Counted from the stretch's first letter, positions 7,859 through 15,984 are shown. The stretch: 64,000 bases of DNA from Micromonospora sp. MH99 (GCF_021442385.1 NZ_MUZA01000021.1:30024-94023); one strand, 5' to 3'. Notes: a model not told the origin generated them from the letters alone. Program-made: numbers and translations.

Positions 7859-9787
7859 ATGACCACTACCACTCGCATCGAACGACACCACTACGACGTC
7901 GTCGTTATCGGGGCCGGCGGCGCCGGTCTGCGCGCGGCCATCGAGGCCCGGCTCGCCGGCAAGAAGACCGCGATCATCTCGAAGTCGCTGTTCGGCAAGG
8001 CGCACACGGTGATGGCCGAGGGCGGCGCCGCCGCCGCGATGGGCAACGTGAACAGCCGGGACAGCTGGCAGGTACACTTCCGCGACACCATGCGCGGCGG
8101 CAAGTTCCTCAACAACTTCCGGATGGCCGAGCTGCACGCGAAGGAGTCGCCGCAGCGGATCTGGGAGCTGGAGACGTACGGCGCGCTCTTCGACCGCACC
8201 AAGGACGGCAAGATCTCCCAGCGCAATTTCGGCGGGCACGAGTACCCCCGACTGGCGCACGTGGGCGACCGGACGGGCCTGGAGCTGATCCGCACCCTCC
8301 AGCAGAAGATCGTCTCGCTCCAGCAGGAGGACAAGCGCGAGTTCGGCTCGTACGACGCCCGGATCCGGGTGTTCTCCGAGACGACAATCACCGAGCTGCT
8401 GCTCGACGGCGACCGGGTCGCGGGCGCCTTCGGCTACTACCGCGAGTCCGGCGAGTTCATCCTCTTCGAGGCGCCGGCCGTGGTGCTGGCCACCGGCGGT
8501 GTCGGACGCTCCTACAAGGTCACCTCGAACTCGTGGGAGTACACCGGGGACGGGCACGCGTTGGCACTGCGCGCCGGGGCGACCCTGATCAACATGGAGT
8601 TCCTCCAGTTCCACCCGACCGGCATGGTCTGGCCGCCCTCGGTGAAGGGCATCCTGGTCACCGAGTCGGTCCGTGGCGACGGCGGGGTCCTGAAGAACTC
8701 CGAGGGCAAGCGGTTCATGTTCGACTACGTCCCCGACGTCTTCCGCAAGCAGTACGCGGAGACCGAGGAGGAGGCGGACCGCTGGTACACCGACCCGGAC
8801 AACAACCGCCGCCCGCCGGAGCTGCTGCCCCGCGACGAGGTGGCCCGCGCGATCAACAGTGAGGTCAAGGCCGGCCGGGGCTCCCCCGCGGGCGGTGTCT
8901 TCCTGGACATCGCGAGCCGGCGCTCGGCTGACGAGATCCGCCGCCGGCTGCCCTCGATGTACCACCAGTTCAAGGAGCTGGCCGACGTCGACATCACGGC
9001 CGAGCCGATGGAGGTCGGGCCGACCTGCCACTACGTGATGGGTGGCGTGGAGGTCGACCCGGACTCGGGTGCCGCCTTCGGCCACGTACGCGGTCTGTTC
9101 GCCGCCGGTGAGGTCTCCGGCGGCATGCACGGCTCCAACCGCCTCGGCGGCAACTCCCTGTCCGACCTGCTGGTGTTCGGCAAGCGGGCGGGCGGGCACG
9201 CGGCCAGCTACGCCGACGGGCTGTCCGCCCGGCCGAAGGTGGCCGTGGACGCGGTCGAGGCGGCCGTGGAGACCGCCCTGGCGCCGCTGCAACGGGACAC
9301 CGGCGAGAGCCCGTACACCCTCCAGCAGGACCTCCAGGCGGTCATGGGGGATCTGGTCGGCATCATCCGGCGCGAGGGTGAGCTGGCCGACGCGCTGGTG
9401 CGACTGGCCGAGCTGCGCGAGCGGGTCGCCAAGGTGAGCGCCGCCGGCGGCCGGCGCTACAACCCGGGGTGGCACCTGGCCCTGGACCTGCGCAACATGC
9501 TGGTGGTCTCGGAGTGCACCGCGAAGGCGGCGCTGGAGCGGCAGGAGTCGCGCGGCGGGCACACCCGCGAGGACTATCCGGCGATGGAACCGAAGTGGCG
9601 GCAGGTCAACCTGGTCTGCTCGCTGGACGGCGACAGCGTACGGCTGACCCGCAAGCCGCTGCCGAAGATGCGGGCGGAGCTGATCGGCCTCTTCGACCGG
9701 GCCGAGCTGGCCAAGTACCTCACCGACGAGGAGCTCGCCGACTTCGACGCTTCCGTCGCCGACGCTGGAGAGGCGGACAACCGATGA
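7859..9787 (+). CDS. sdhA: Succinate dehydrogenase flavoprotein subunit
   Basis: A 642-residue FAD-binding subunit that oxidises succinate to fumarate. The N-terminal dinucleotide-binding motif is VVIGAGGAGLRAAIEARLAG. The histidine that binds FAD covalently lies in GKAHTVMAEGG (about residue 55). The substrate-binding and catalytic region includes FLQFHPTG and the HGSNRLGGNSLSDLLVFG segment near residue 425. Length fits the mycobacterial Sdh1 flavoprotein. It lies 12 bases after sdhC and overlaps sdhB by ATGA. Confidence 0.96.
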   Translation: MTTTTRIERHHYDVVVIGAGGAGLRAAIEARLAGKKTAIISKSLFGKAHTVMAEGGAAAAMGNVNSRDSWQVHFRDTMRGGKFLNNFRMAELHAKESPQRIWELETYGALFDRTKDGKISQRNFGGHEYPRLAHVGDRTGLELIRTLQQKIVSLQQEDKREFGSYDARIRVFSETTITELLLDGDRVAGAFGYYRESGEFILFEAPAVVLATGGVGRSYKVTSNSWEYTGDGHALALRAGATLINMEFLQFHPTGMVWPPSVKGILVTESVRGDGGVLKNSEGKRFMFDYVPDVFRKQYAETEEEADRWYTDPDNNRRPPELLPRDEVARAINSEVKAGRGSPAGGVFLDIASRRSADEIRRRLPSMYHQFKELADVDITAEPMEVGPTCHYVMGGVEVDPDSGAAFGHVRGLFAAGEVSGGMHGSNRLGGNSLSDLLVFGKRAGGHAASYADGLSARPKVAVDAVEAAVETALAPLQRDTGESPYTLQQDLQAVMGDLVGIIRREGELADALVRLAELRERVAKVSAAGGRRYNPGWHLALDLRNMLVVSECTAKAALERQESRGGHTREDYPAMEPKWRQVNLVCSLDGDSVRLTRKPLPKMRAELIGLFDRAELAKYLTDEELADFDASVADAGEADNR

Positions 9788-10851
9788 GCGCGAAGCGTCA
9801 GTTCCGGATCTGGCGGGGCGACGAGACCGGCGGCGACCTGCAGGATTACATGGTCGAGGTCAATGAGGGCGAGGTCGTCCTCGACGTCATCCACCGCCTG
9901 CAGGCCACCGACGCGCCCGATCTGGCCTGCCGGTGGAACTGCAAGGCCGGCAAGTGCGGCTCCTGCTCGATGGAGATCAACGGCAAGCCGCGACTGGGCT
10001 GCATGACCCGAATGTCGACCTTCGGCGACGACGAGACCGTCACGGTCACGCCGCTGCGGACCTTCCCCGTCATCCGGGACCTGGTCACCGACGTCTCGTT
10101 CAACTACGAGAAGGCGCGGGAGACCCCGGCGTTCGCCCCTCCGGCGGACGTCGCCCCGGGTGACTACCGGATGCAGCAGGTCGACGTCGAGCGCTCGCAG
10201 GAGTTCCGCAAGTGCATCGAGTGCTTCCTGTGCCAGAACGTCTGCCACGTGATCCGCGACCACGAGGAGAACAAGCAGGCGTTCTCCGGCCCGCGGTACT
10301 TCATCCGGGCGGCCGAGCTGGACATGCACCCGCTGGATTCCCGGACCGACCGCAAGGAGTACGCGCAGGCCGAACAGGGCCTCGGTTTCTGCAACATCAC
10401 CAAGTGCTGCACCGAGGTCTGCCCCGAGCACATCAAGATCACCGACAACGGGATCATCCCCATGAAGGAACGCGTCGTCGACCGCAGGTACGATCCCCTT
10501 GTGTGGCTTGGTAGCAAGATCTTCCGTCGGGGCGAGACGCCCCAGACCAGCGTGACCACCGCCCGTCAGGGCTCGGCGACGTCGTCGGGTGCGACCCGGG
10601 GCGGGTTGCACTCGCACGCGGGTGGCTCGCACGACCAGCGGGCCGAGGCGCAGGCGCAGGCCGGCGTCAACTGGGACCGGGAGGTGCCCCACCCGACCGC
10701 TCCGGCGGTCGACGACCGGGGCCGGCTGCCGCTGACCGAGCTCACCTTCGACCGAGCCGCCGCGCCGTCGCCGTTCGGCGACGACGTGAGCTTCCCGCTG
10801 CCTCCGGAGCACCTCAACTTCGCGCACCCGGATCAGGACGACAAGCACTGA
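9784..10851 (+). CDS. sdhB: Succinate dehydrogenase iron-sulfur subunit with long C-terminal tail
   Basis: A 355-residue electron-transfer subunit. The 2Fe-2S site is CRWNCKAGKCGSC plus a later Cys (about residues 44-75). The 4Fe-4S ligands are in CIECFLCQNVC and the 3Fe-4S ligands in CNITKCCTEVCP. The ATG at 9784 overlaps the sdhA stop. The conserved part ends near residue 245, the normal length of the family. About 110 further residues follow, rich in Gly/Ser/His and then Pro/Asp, ending PEHLNFAHPDQDDKH. That tail looks unstructured, stays in frame with the same codon bias, and is therefore probably real. Confidence 0.95.
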   Translation: MSAKRQFRIWRGDETGGDLQDYMVEVNEGEVVLDVIHRLQATDAPDLACRWNCKAGKCGSCSMEINGKPRLGCMTRMSTFGDDETVTVTPLRTFPVIRDLVTDVSFNYEKARETPAFAPPADVAPGDYRMQQVDVERSQEFRKCIECFLCQNVCHVIRDHEENKQAFSGPRYFIRAAELDMHPLDSRTDRKEYAQAEQGLGFCNITKCCTEVCPEHIKITDNGIIPMKERVVDRRYDPLVWLGSKIFRRGETPQTSVTTARQGSATSSGATRGGLHSHAGGSHDQRAEAQAQAGVNWDREVPHPTAPAVDDRGRLPLTELTFDRAAAPSPFGDDVSFPLPPEHLNFAHPDQDDKH

Positions 10852-10865
10852 GCAAGACCACCCGA

Positions 10866-10897
10866 ACGGGGGCCCCGGCAATAGCCGGGGCCCCCGT
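10866..10897 (+). terminator. Terminator of the sdh operon
   Basis: A perfect 14-bp stem (ACGGGGGCCCCGGC with its complement) closes on the four-base loop AATA, 15 bases after the sdhB stop. There is no U tract, as is usual in high-GC actinobacteria. Confidence 0.8.
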
Positions 10898-10925
10898 CCC
10901 ATTCCCCCCACCCCCGGCCGACCCC

Positions 10926-10986
10926 GTTGATCATGAAGTTATTGCCCTGGCGACCGGCGTGTCGCGGCAATAACTTCATGATCGAC
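10926..10986. repeat. Palindromic repeat, copy 1 (GTTGATCATGAAG family)
   Basis: Arms of 21 bases (10926-10946 and 10966-10986) match at 20 positions around a 19-base centre containing GGCGTGTC. The same element recurs at 60694-60754 and, diverged, at 27311-27365. Here it lies between convergent sdhB and the NUDIX gene, and its right arm supplies the NUDIX stop codon. Confidence 0.9.
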
Positions 10987-11422
10987 GAGTGCGGAGGCGG
11001 GGGCGCAGGGCGGCGACGATGGGTGCGTCGGCGGGAAGCCAGGTGACCTCGTCCAGCTCGTCGGCGGCCAGCCAGCGCAGCGCCTGGTGCTCCAGCGCCT
11101 GCGGCTCGTCGTCGTGCAGGAGGCTGGCCGCGTACACCTTGAGCACCGAGCGGCCGTGGGCCATCCGGACGTCGCGGCCGACCCGGTCGCCGATCTCCAC
11201 GCGTACAGCCAGCTCCTCGGCGCACTCCCGGATCAACGCGTCGGTCTCGGCCTCGCCCGGCTCGACCTTCCCGCCGGGGAACTCCCACATTCCGGCCACC
11301 TCTGGTGGGGCGGAACGCGCACAGGCGAGCACCCGTCCGTCCCGGATGATCGCGGCTCCCACGATCACCTTCGGGTCCCGTCGTTCGGCCTGCCCGCCGC
11401 CATTAGCCCGTTCGGTCTGCAC
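10976..11422 (-). CDS. NUDIX hydrolase, MutT-like
   Basis: A 148-residue NUDIX protein. The NUDIX box is visible as GGKVEPGEAETDALIRECAE followed by EL (residues about 49-70), matching GX5EX7REUXEE. The N-terminal VIVGAAIIRDGRVLACARS and the WEFPGGK lead-in are typical of the MutT subgroup that cleans oxidised nucleotides such as 8-oxo-dGTP; this substrate is an inference. It starts at GTG. The final Ser codon and the TGA fall inside the palindromic repeat at 10926-10986, so the repeat set the present C-terminus. Confidence 0.88.
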   Translation of the reverse strand: MQTERANGGGQAERRDPKVIVGAAIIRDGRVLACARSAPPEVAGMWEFPGGKVEPGEAETDALIRECAEELAVRVEIGDRVGRDVRMAHGRSVLKVYAASLLHDDEPQALEHQALRWLAADELDEVTWLPADAPIVAALRPRLRTRRS

Positions 11423-11605
11423 GGGCGTCCAGGGTGCCAGATCAATCGGCGGTTTGGGTACCGACGCCGTCCGCTAGGCCAATAGAACACGGAAGTGTGG
11501 GCGTGGACACCTTTACCGAGCGACGACAGACTAGAAGGCACCGACAAGACACGGGATGGCGACGATTTGGCCACAAGCCGGCAACGGCGCTTGGGGGGTG
11601 CGGTG

Positions 11606-11914
11606 ATGCGCGTGCTGTTCAACAGCCGAGCCAAGCACGACTACCTGTCCGACGCGTTGACCTTGCTAACCGGTTGGACGCGGGAGGGTGAACAGATCCG
11701 GCGGACGCTCGTGATCGACGATACCCAACACGCGGCGCTGACTGAACGGGTCAAGGTCGTCGCCGACGCTCTGCACCTGCGTCCCGAGATCAGCCGCCGG
11801 TCCGACAGCACCCAGATCCGGGTCGGGCACGGCAACGACGAGCCGCTGACCGAGGGCGAGGTCCTGCTGGCCGCCCGCATCGAGGACGCGTACCGCGCGG
11901 TCACCGAGTCCTGA
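11606..11914 (+). CDS. Divergent pterin-4a-carbinolamine dehydratase-like protein
   Basis: A 102-residue protein whose pattern follows the PCD/DCoH fold: LTGWTREGEQIRRTLVIDD at the first strands, a central helix, and LTEGEVLLAARIEDAYRAV at the end. True PCDs have the active-site run ExxxxHHPD. Here the equivalent is ADALHLRPEIS, so one of the two histidines is lost, though GHGN supplies a later His. It may have no dehydratase activity. The ATG at 11606 follows a GGGGGG stretch. Confidence 0.6.
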   Translation: MRVLFNSRAKHDYLSDALTLLTGWTREGEQIRRTLVIDDTQHAALTERVKVVADALHLRPEISRRSDSTQIRVGHGNDEPLTEGEVLLAARIEDAYRAVTES

Positions 11915-11945
11915 GATTCTTCTGAAAGTCTTGGGAAGACCTGAG

Positions 11946-11970
11946 GTTTTCCTGAAAGGCACTCGGGTAC
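11946..11970 (+). promoter_or_regulatory. Candidate stress-sigma (SigB-type) promoter
   Basis: GTTT, 15 bases, then GGGTAC fits the actinobacterial SigB/SigF-type consensus (GNNT, N14-16, GGGTA). It lies 72 bases before the ATG at 12043. It suggests general-stress control of the small membrane protein. Confidence 0.5.
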
Positions 11971-12042
11971 CAGTTCGACACGGGAGCCAACAAAGCCCTC
12001 GAAACGAGCGGGACCCCCAAATAGTGCTTTTCAGGAGCTGAT

Positions 12043-12354
12043 ATGACCACCCCCACGCAGAACCGCGCCAACGACCACGTCGAGCACGACGTCCGCCGCG
12101 TCAACCGCCGCGGCGACGAGACGAAGCCGTCCTGGAAGACCAGCGAGCTGGCGATCTACGTGCTCGCCGTCATCGGTGTGCTGATCGCCTCGAACGCCGT
12201 CGGCGACGGTGCCGCCAACGACGGTGGCGACTACTTCGCCGCCGACAAGGCCTGGTGGTACATCACCCTGCTCACCATCGGCTATCTGGTGAGCAGGGGC
12301 CTGGCCAAGGCCGGCAGCCGCAGCACGGACCACGACCCCCGCAGCGATCACTGA
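12043..12354 (+). CDS. Small two-helix membrane protein
   Basis: A 103-residue protein with a charged N-terminus and two membrane helices (about residues 35-52 and 72-87), the second ending TIGYLVSRGLAKAGSR, a stretch I recognise from small conserved actinobacterial proteins of unknown function. AGGAG lies five bases before the ATG. A SigB-type promoter sits upstream, so a stress-related role is possible. No catalytic residues are evident. Confidence 0.7.
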   Translation: MTTPTQNRANDHVEHDVRRVNRRGDETKPSWKTSELAIYVLAVIGVLIASNAVGDGAANDGGDYFAADKAWWYITLLTIGYLVSRGLAKAGSRSTDHDPRSDH

Positions 12355-12502
12355 CGTGCCGCCGGAGCCCCGCACCTGCCCGCTTCCACACGGGGAGGTG
12401 GGGGGCTTCCGCATGTCGCCAGGCACCTGGGGCTCACCGGTCGGCCACGGCGACGGCGAGTTCGTGGTCATCGCCAGCGCCGGCACGTTGGCACTGGTTT
12501 TC

Positions 12503-12515
12503 TAGCCTGGAACGC
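12503..12515 (+). promoter_or_regulatory. Candidate leaderless -10 element
   Basis: TAGCCT (12503-12508) fits TANNNT and ends seven bases before the ATG at 12516, with no ribosome site between. A leaderless transcript is likely. I see no convincing -35. Confidence 0.4.
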
Positions 12516-12878
12516 ATGGCGAACATCGCGTACGACCGCAAAGAGCAGGTCCAGCAGATCGAGAGCGGCCTCCTCGACGGCGAGCAGATCATCGCCGTCT
12601 ACGACGCCGTCGGCACCGGCACCGGGTTCATCGGGCTGACCGACCGCCGGGTGATCATCCAGGACCGTTCCTTCGTCGGGAAGCGGTTCGCGATCACCAG
12701 CATCCCGTACTCGAAGATCACCAGCGTGAGTGTGGTCAGCAACAAGTCCTGGGGCGGCTCGTTCTTCTCCACCGGAGCGATCGCCATCCACGTCGGCACG
12801 CACACCTACGAGGTCGAGTTCCGTGGTGCGCAGAAGAGCCACCACGTACACAACGTGATCCTGCACCACATCTCCTGA
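12516..12878 (+). CDS. Bacterial PH-domain protein
   Basis: A 120-residue protein. The strand-rich core (GEQIIAVYDAVGTGTGFIGL, then TDRRVIIQDRS, IPYSKITSVSV and a closing helix) is the pattern of bacterial PH-like domains, with the characteristic LTDRRVI turn. Such domains are found as small cytoplasmic proteins of unknown role, some stress-linked. No membrane helix is present. The start is the ATG 13 bases after a TAGCCT element begins. Confidence 0.7.
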   Translation: MANIAYDRKEQVQQIESGLLDGEQIIAVYDAVGTGTGFIGLTDRRVIIQDRSFVGKRFAITSIPYSKITSVSVVSNKSWGGSFFSTGAIAIHVGTHTYEVEFRGAQKSHHVHNVILHHIS

Positions 12879-12893
12879 CCCGAAGTCCCGCCA

Positions 12894-12928
12894 CGGGCCC
12901 GGCCGGCGTAATTACCTTGCCGGGCCCG
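12894..12928 (+). terminator. Hairpin after the PH-domain gene
   Basis: CGGGCCCGGC (12894-12903) pairs perfectly with GCCGGGCCCG (12919-12928) around a 15-base loop, 15 bases after the stop codon. Confidence 0.6.
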
Positions 12929-12979
12929 CCGCGCCTCTGGTGTCCTCGGTCGACAGTCACGCGCGAAGGGAGCAGCACC

Positions 12980-13087
12980 ATGCCCGCTACGACGAAGTGC
13001 CTCCGACCCGACGTCAACCGCACCGAGGAATCGAGACTTCGTGAGCAGATCTGTTCCCCCGACCACGGCGCCGTCGCGCGCCACTGA
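12980..13087 (+). CDS. Possible 35-codon small ORF with strong ribosome site
   Basis: ATG at 12980 is preceded by AAGGGAG with a seven-base gap, better than many true genes here. The 35-codon frame (starts MPATTKCLRPDVNRTEE) ends in TGA 21 bases before the methyltransferase ATG. It may be a leader or small protein. There is no homology evidence. Confidence 0.3.
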   Translation: MPATTKCLRPDVNRTEESRLREQICSPDHGAVARH

Positions 13088-13108
13088 CACCGACCCCGGA
13101 GGCCGCTG

Positions 13109-13840
13109 ATGTCGGTCTTCGACGATCCCGGCCTCTTCGGCCGGCTGTGGGCCGCCGACTACGACGGCCCCAGTAACCCCGACCCGATGCCGGCTGTGGA
13201 CTTCCTGGCCGAGCTGGCCGATGGCGGACCGGTCCTCGAACTGGCGATCGGCACCGGCCGCGTCGCGCTGCCACTGGCCGAGCGTGGCCTCACCGTGCAC
13301 GGCATCGAGGGGTCTGCGGAGATGCTGGCGCAGATGCGGGCCAAGCCCGGCGGCGACCAGATCCCCGCGGTCGTCGGCGACATGGCCGACGTGGCAGTGC
13401 AGGGCCCGTTCCGCCTTGCGTACCTGGTCTTCAACACCCTGTTCAACCTGGTGGACGCCGAGCGGCAGGCGGACTGTTTCCGCAACGTCGCCCGGGTGCT
13501 GTCGCCGGGCGGCGCGTTCGTCATCGAGACGTTCGTACCCGACCCGCGCAGCTTCGACGCCGACGAGCAGGTGCAGGTCCGCGAGGTGACCGAGGACTCC
13601 GCGACGATCCGACTGCACAGGTACGACCGGCCGGCGCAGCGGTTCATCCGGCAGACGATCACCTTCGACGGTGACGGTGTGCACCTGAAGCCGTTCGCCA
13701 TGCGCTACGCCTGGCCGCACCAGATCGACGAGATGGCGCGGCAGGCCGGGCTCCGGCTCACCGAGCGGTACGCCGACTGGCACCGGCGGCCGTTCCAGGC
13801 CGACAGCCCGTCACACATCTCCGTCTACCGGACGGAGTAA
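13109..13840 (+). CDS. Class I SAM-dependent methyltransferase
   Basis: A 243-residue cytoplasmic methyltransferase. Motif I is VLELAIGTGRVALPLAERG (about residues 42-60). The acidic end of strand 2 reads HGIEGSAEML, motif II DMADV, and motif IV FRLAYLVFNTLFNL. The second half (residues about 150-243) is the mixed strand region found in small-molecule methyltransferases. The substrate is unknown. No gene is translationally coupled to it. Confidence 0.8.
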   Translation: MSVFDDPGLFGRLWAADYDGPSNPDPMPAVDFLAELADGGPVLELAIGTGRVALPLAERGLTVHGIEGSAEMLAQMRAKPGGDQIPAVVGDMADVAVQGPFRLAYLVFNTLFNLVDAERQADCFRNVARVLSPGGAFVIETFVPDPRSFDADEQVQVREVTEDSATIRLHRYDRPAQRFIRQTITFDGDGVHLKPFAMRYAWPHQIDEMARQAGLRLTERYADWHRRPFQADSPSHISVYRTE

Positions 13841-13852
13841 CGGCGGTTGGTC

Positions 13853-13879
13853 GACTCCGGTTCCGGGAATCCGGGGTAT
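13853..13879 (+). promoter_or_regulatory. 27-bp GACTC-TTCCnGGAA-GGGTAT element, copy A
   Basis: The element has GACT, 17 bases, then GGGTAT, with an internal TTCCGGGAA near-palindrome. It matches 23 of 27 bases of the element at 17356-17382. It ends 69 bases before the ATG at 13949. GGGTAT is the -10 signature of SigB-type promoters, though the spacer is slightly long. Confidence 0.5.
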
Positions 13880-13948
13880 CGAGGTCCTTGATCCCCCGAC
13901 GTCAAGGAGCCGGAGTCGATCTCCGCCCGCGGAAAGGGAGACGCCGCC

Positions 13949-14158
13949 ATGAGCAGACGGGCCATCCAGGCAGTCCTGGCCCTGTCGGTCGTCCTGATGG
14001 CCACCGGCATCATCCTCAAGGTGGCCGGGGACGGCGGCGCCGACACCGCCGGCGCCTGGGCGGTGTCGCTCGCCTCGGTGGGTTCGATCGTGGCGGCTGT
14101 CGGCTCGTCCTTCCGGGCCTCCCGCGACGGCGACAGCCCAGACCGGAAGTCTGGCTGA
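13949..14158 (+). CDS. Small two-helix membrane protein
   Basis: A 69-residue protein made almost entirely of two hydrophobic helices (residues about 6-26 and 35-54) joined by a Gly/Asp/Ala loop, with a charged C-terminus. AAAGGGAG lies about ten bases before the ATG. It is the first gene after the shared GGGTAT element at 13853, so it may be stress-induced. I do not recognise a family. Confidence 0.6.
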   Translation: MSRRAIQAVLALSVVLMATGIILKVAGDGGADTAGAWAVSLASVGSIVAAVGSSFRASRDGDSPDRKSG

Positions 14159-14244
14159 GATCCGGCCACGTTCCGCTTCAAGCGGATTCTGCTGGCAGCA
14201 GTCCCCACTGGTCTGCGCGGGCCACCACGGGGTCAGCTGGCACC

Positions 14245-15570
14245 ATGCCACTACACCTCGCCCGCCTCCTGCGCGCCTCGCCCTACCGGCCGGTGGTGAG
14301 TCACCCACTGCTCAGACGGATCCTGCCCGGCCTGGCCGTGTCCGCTCTCGGCGACGGCATGGCGGTGGTCGCGGTGACCTGGCTGGCCATCCAGCTCGCG
14401 CCGCAGGGCCAGCGCGGCCTGTGGATCGCGGTCGCGGTGGCCGCGTACACCCTGCCCAGCGCGGCCGGGACGGTCATCTTCGGTCGGTTGCTGCGCGGGC
14501 GCAGCGGTGCCCAGCTCGCCGGCTGGGACGCGATCCTGCGGGCCGCCGCGCTCGCGGCGATCCCGATCGCTCACCTCGCCGGCATGCTCACCATCGGGCT
14601 GTACCTCGTCCTGCTCGCGGCGTCCGCACTGCTGCACTCGTGGGGCTCTGCCGGACGGTTCACGCTGATCGCCGAGCTGCTGCCCCAGCGCCACCACCTG
14701 CCCGCCAACGCGGTGCTCACCACCATCTCCGGGTTCGCCACCATCGTCGGTCCTCCGCTGGCGGGCATCCTGATCGGCTGGGCGGGCCCGGTGTGGGTCA
14801 TCGCCGTCGACGCCGCGACGTTCGCCGTGCTGGCGCTCACCTACCGCCTCGCCCTTCCCGCCACCGGGACGATCCATTCGTACGAGCGCGGCGCCTCACG
14901 TACCGCCGGCTTCGCGGTCATCCGCCGTCAGCCGGCGCTGCTGGGCCTGCTGGTGCTGAGCGTCGCGTTCTTCTTCCTCTTCGGCCCGGTGTACGTCGCC
15001 ATGCCGCTGCACGTCACCGACGACCTGCACGCGTCCGCGACGCTGCTCGGCGCGTACTACACCGCCTTCGGCGCCGGTGGCCTCGTCGGCGGTGTGGTGG
15101 CCGGGCACCTTCGCCACTGGCCGCTACGGGCCACCACCATCGGCATCGTCATCGGGTTCGGCGTCGCCATGCTGCCCCTCGGCCTGGGCATGCCCATCGG
15201 CCTGTCCCTGCCGGCGTTCGCCCTGGCGGGCCTGATCTGGGCGCCGTACATGTCCACGTCGATGGCGTTGTTCCAGCGCAGCGCGTCCACCGAGCAGTTG
15301 CCCGCGGTGCTCGCCGCGAACGGCGCCGTCCTCGTGCTCGCGGTGCCGCTCGGCACGATGCTCGGCGGCCCGCTGGTCGGCGCCGTCGGCGCACGTCCGA
15401 CGCTGCTGCTCTGCGCCGTGGCGATCGTCGTCCTCGGCCTGGTGGCCGCCGGGTTCAGCCTGGCACGGCGGGACGGGACGGGTTCGGGCGCCACTGAGGT
15501 CAGTGCCCGTCGCCGATCTGGACGTCGTCCGGCGCCGGCCGGCCGCGCCCCGTCTCCACCAGCTCCTTGA
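14245..15570 (+). CDS. MFS transporter, multidrug/enterobactin exporter type
   Basis: A 441-residue membrane protein with about 11-12 hydrophobic helices. The first, ILPGLAVSALGDGMAVVAVT, carries the GDxM/F-type signature of the EntS/MdtH-like MFS subgroup. Later helices include PPLAGILIGWAGPVWVIAVD and LLGAYYTAFGAGGLVGGVVA. It probably exports a drug or metabolite by proton antiport. The C-terminal 24 codons overlap the convergent SRPBCC gene by 71 bases; the Arg/Ser/Pro-rich tail they encode may be a read-through extension with little function. Confidence 0.82.
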   Translation: MPLHLARLLRASPYRPVVSHPLLRRILPGLAVSALGDGMAVVAVTWLAIQLAPQGQRGLWIAVAVAAYTLPSAAGTVIFGRLLRGRSGAQLAGWDAILRAAALAAIPIAHLAGMLTIGLYLVLLAASALLHSWGSAGRFTLIAELLPQRHHLPANAVLTTISGFATIVGPPLAGILIGWAGPVWVIAVDAATFAVLALTYRLALPATGTIHSYERGASRTAGFAVIRRQPALLGLLVLSVAFFFLFGPVYVAMPLHVTDDLHASATLLGAYYTAFGAGGLVGGVVAGHLRHWPLRATTIGIVIGFGVAMLPLGLGMPIGLSLPAFALAGLIWAPYMSTSMALFQRSASTEQLPAVLAANGAVLVLAVPLGTMLGGPLVGAVGARPTLLLCAVAIVVLGLVAAGFSLARRDGTGSGATEVSARRRSGRRPAPAGRAPSPPAP

Positions 15571-15943
15571 GACTCATCAGGAAGATCGCCCACTTGGTGC
15601 TGCACTCGTGCATGAGTTCGGTCGGCTCGCGCCAACCCGTGTGCGTGAAATCGACGATCGTGTACCTCCCACGCTGGTTGAAGCGCCAGTTCACCTCGGT
15701 GCCGATCCACTCGTCGGGGCCACCGGTGACCCGCCACCGTACCCGTCCGGCCGGGTCCAGCTCGATGATCTCCAGATCGAACCCGCCGTCGGCACCGAAC
15801 CGGACGGCCAACTGCCCGCCGACCTCGTCCTTTCCGGTCGTGTCGATCGACCACCAGCCGGCGACGCCCTCGGAAGTCGCCACCGCTTGGTAGACATCGC
15901 CGAGCGGGGCGATGACGCCGACCTGATGCAGAATGTCCACCAC
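15500..15943 (-). CDS. SRPBCC/AHSA1-type ligand-binding protein
   Basis: A 147-residue START-like (SRPBCC, Activator of Hsp90 ATPase 1-like) protein. Visible features are the first strand/helix VVDILHQVGVIAPLGDVYQA, the ATSEGVAGWWS motif, and the FTHTGW strand before the long C-terminal helix. The frame is open to 15973, but I prefer the GTG at 15943 because AAGGAG lies six bases before it. Such proteins are usually paired with an ArsR-type repressor. None is adjacent, yet two GCAACC/GGTTGC palindromes sit just upstream. It overlaps the end of the MFS gene. Confidence 0.8.
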   Translation of the reverse strand: MVDILHQVGVIAPLGDVYQAVATSEGVAGWWSIDTTGKDEVGGQLAVRFGADGGFDLEIIELDPAGRVRWRVTGGPDEWIGTEVNWRFNQRGRYTIVDFTHTGWREPTELMHECSTKWAIFLMSLKELVETGRGRPAPDDVQIGDGH

Positions 15944-15969
15944 TTCAGACTCCTTCGCCTCGATTACCT

Positions 15970-15984
15970 GCAACCTTTGGTTGC
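15970..15984. promoter_or_regulatory. Palindromic operator 1 (GCAACC-TTT-GGTTGC)
   Basis: A perfect 6+3+6 inverted repeat lies 27 bases upstream of the SRPBCC start. The form is that of an ArsR-type or similar dimeric regulator's site. A second copy lies 44 bases away, about four helical turns. Confidence 0.6.

Noticed and set aside
7046..9562. Very long open frame antisense to sdhA
   Set aside because: Its sense strand encodes an unmistakable SdhA/SdhC; the antisense frame is open only because of G/C-ending codons and has Arg/Val/Gly-rich sequence without family motifs.
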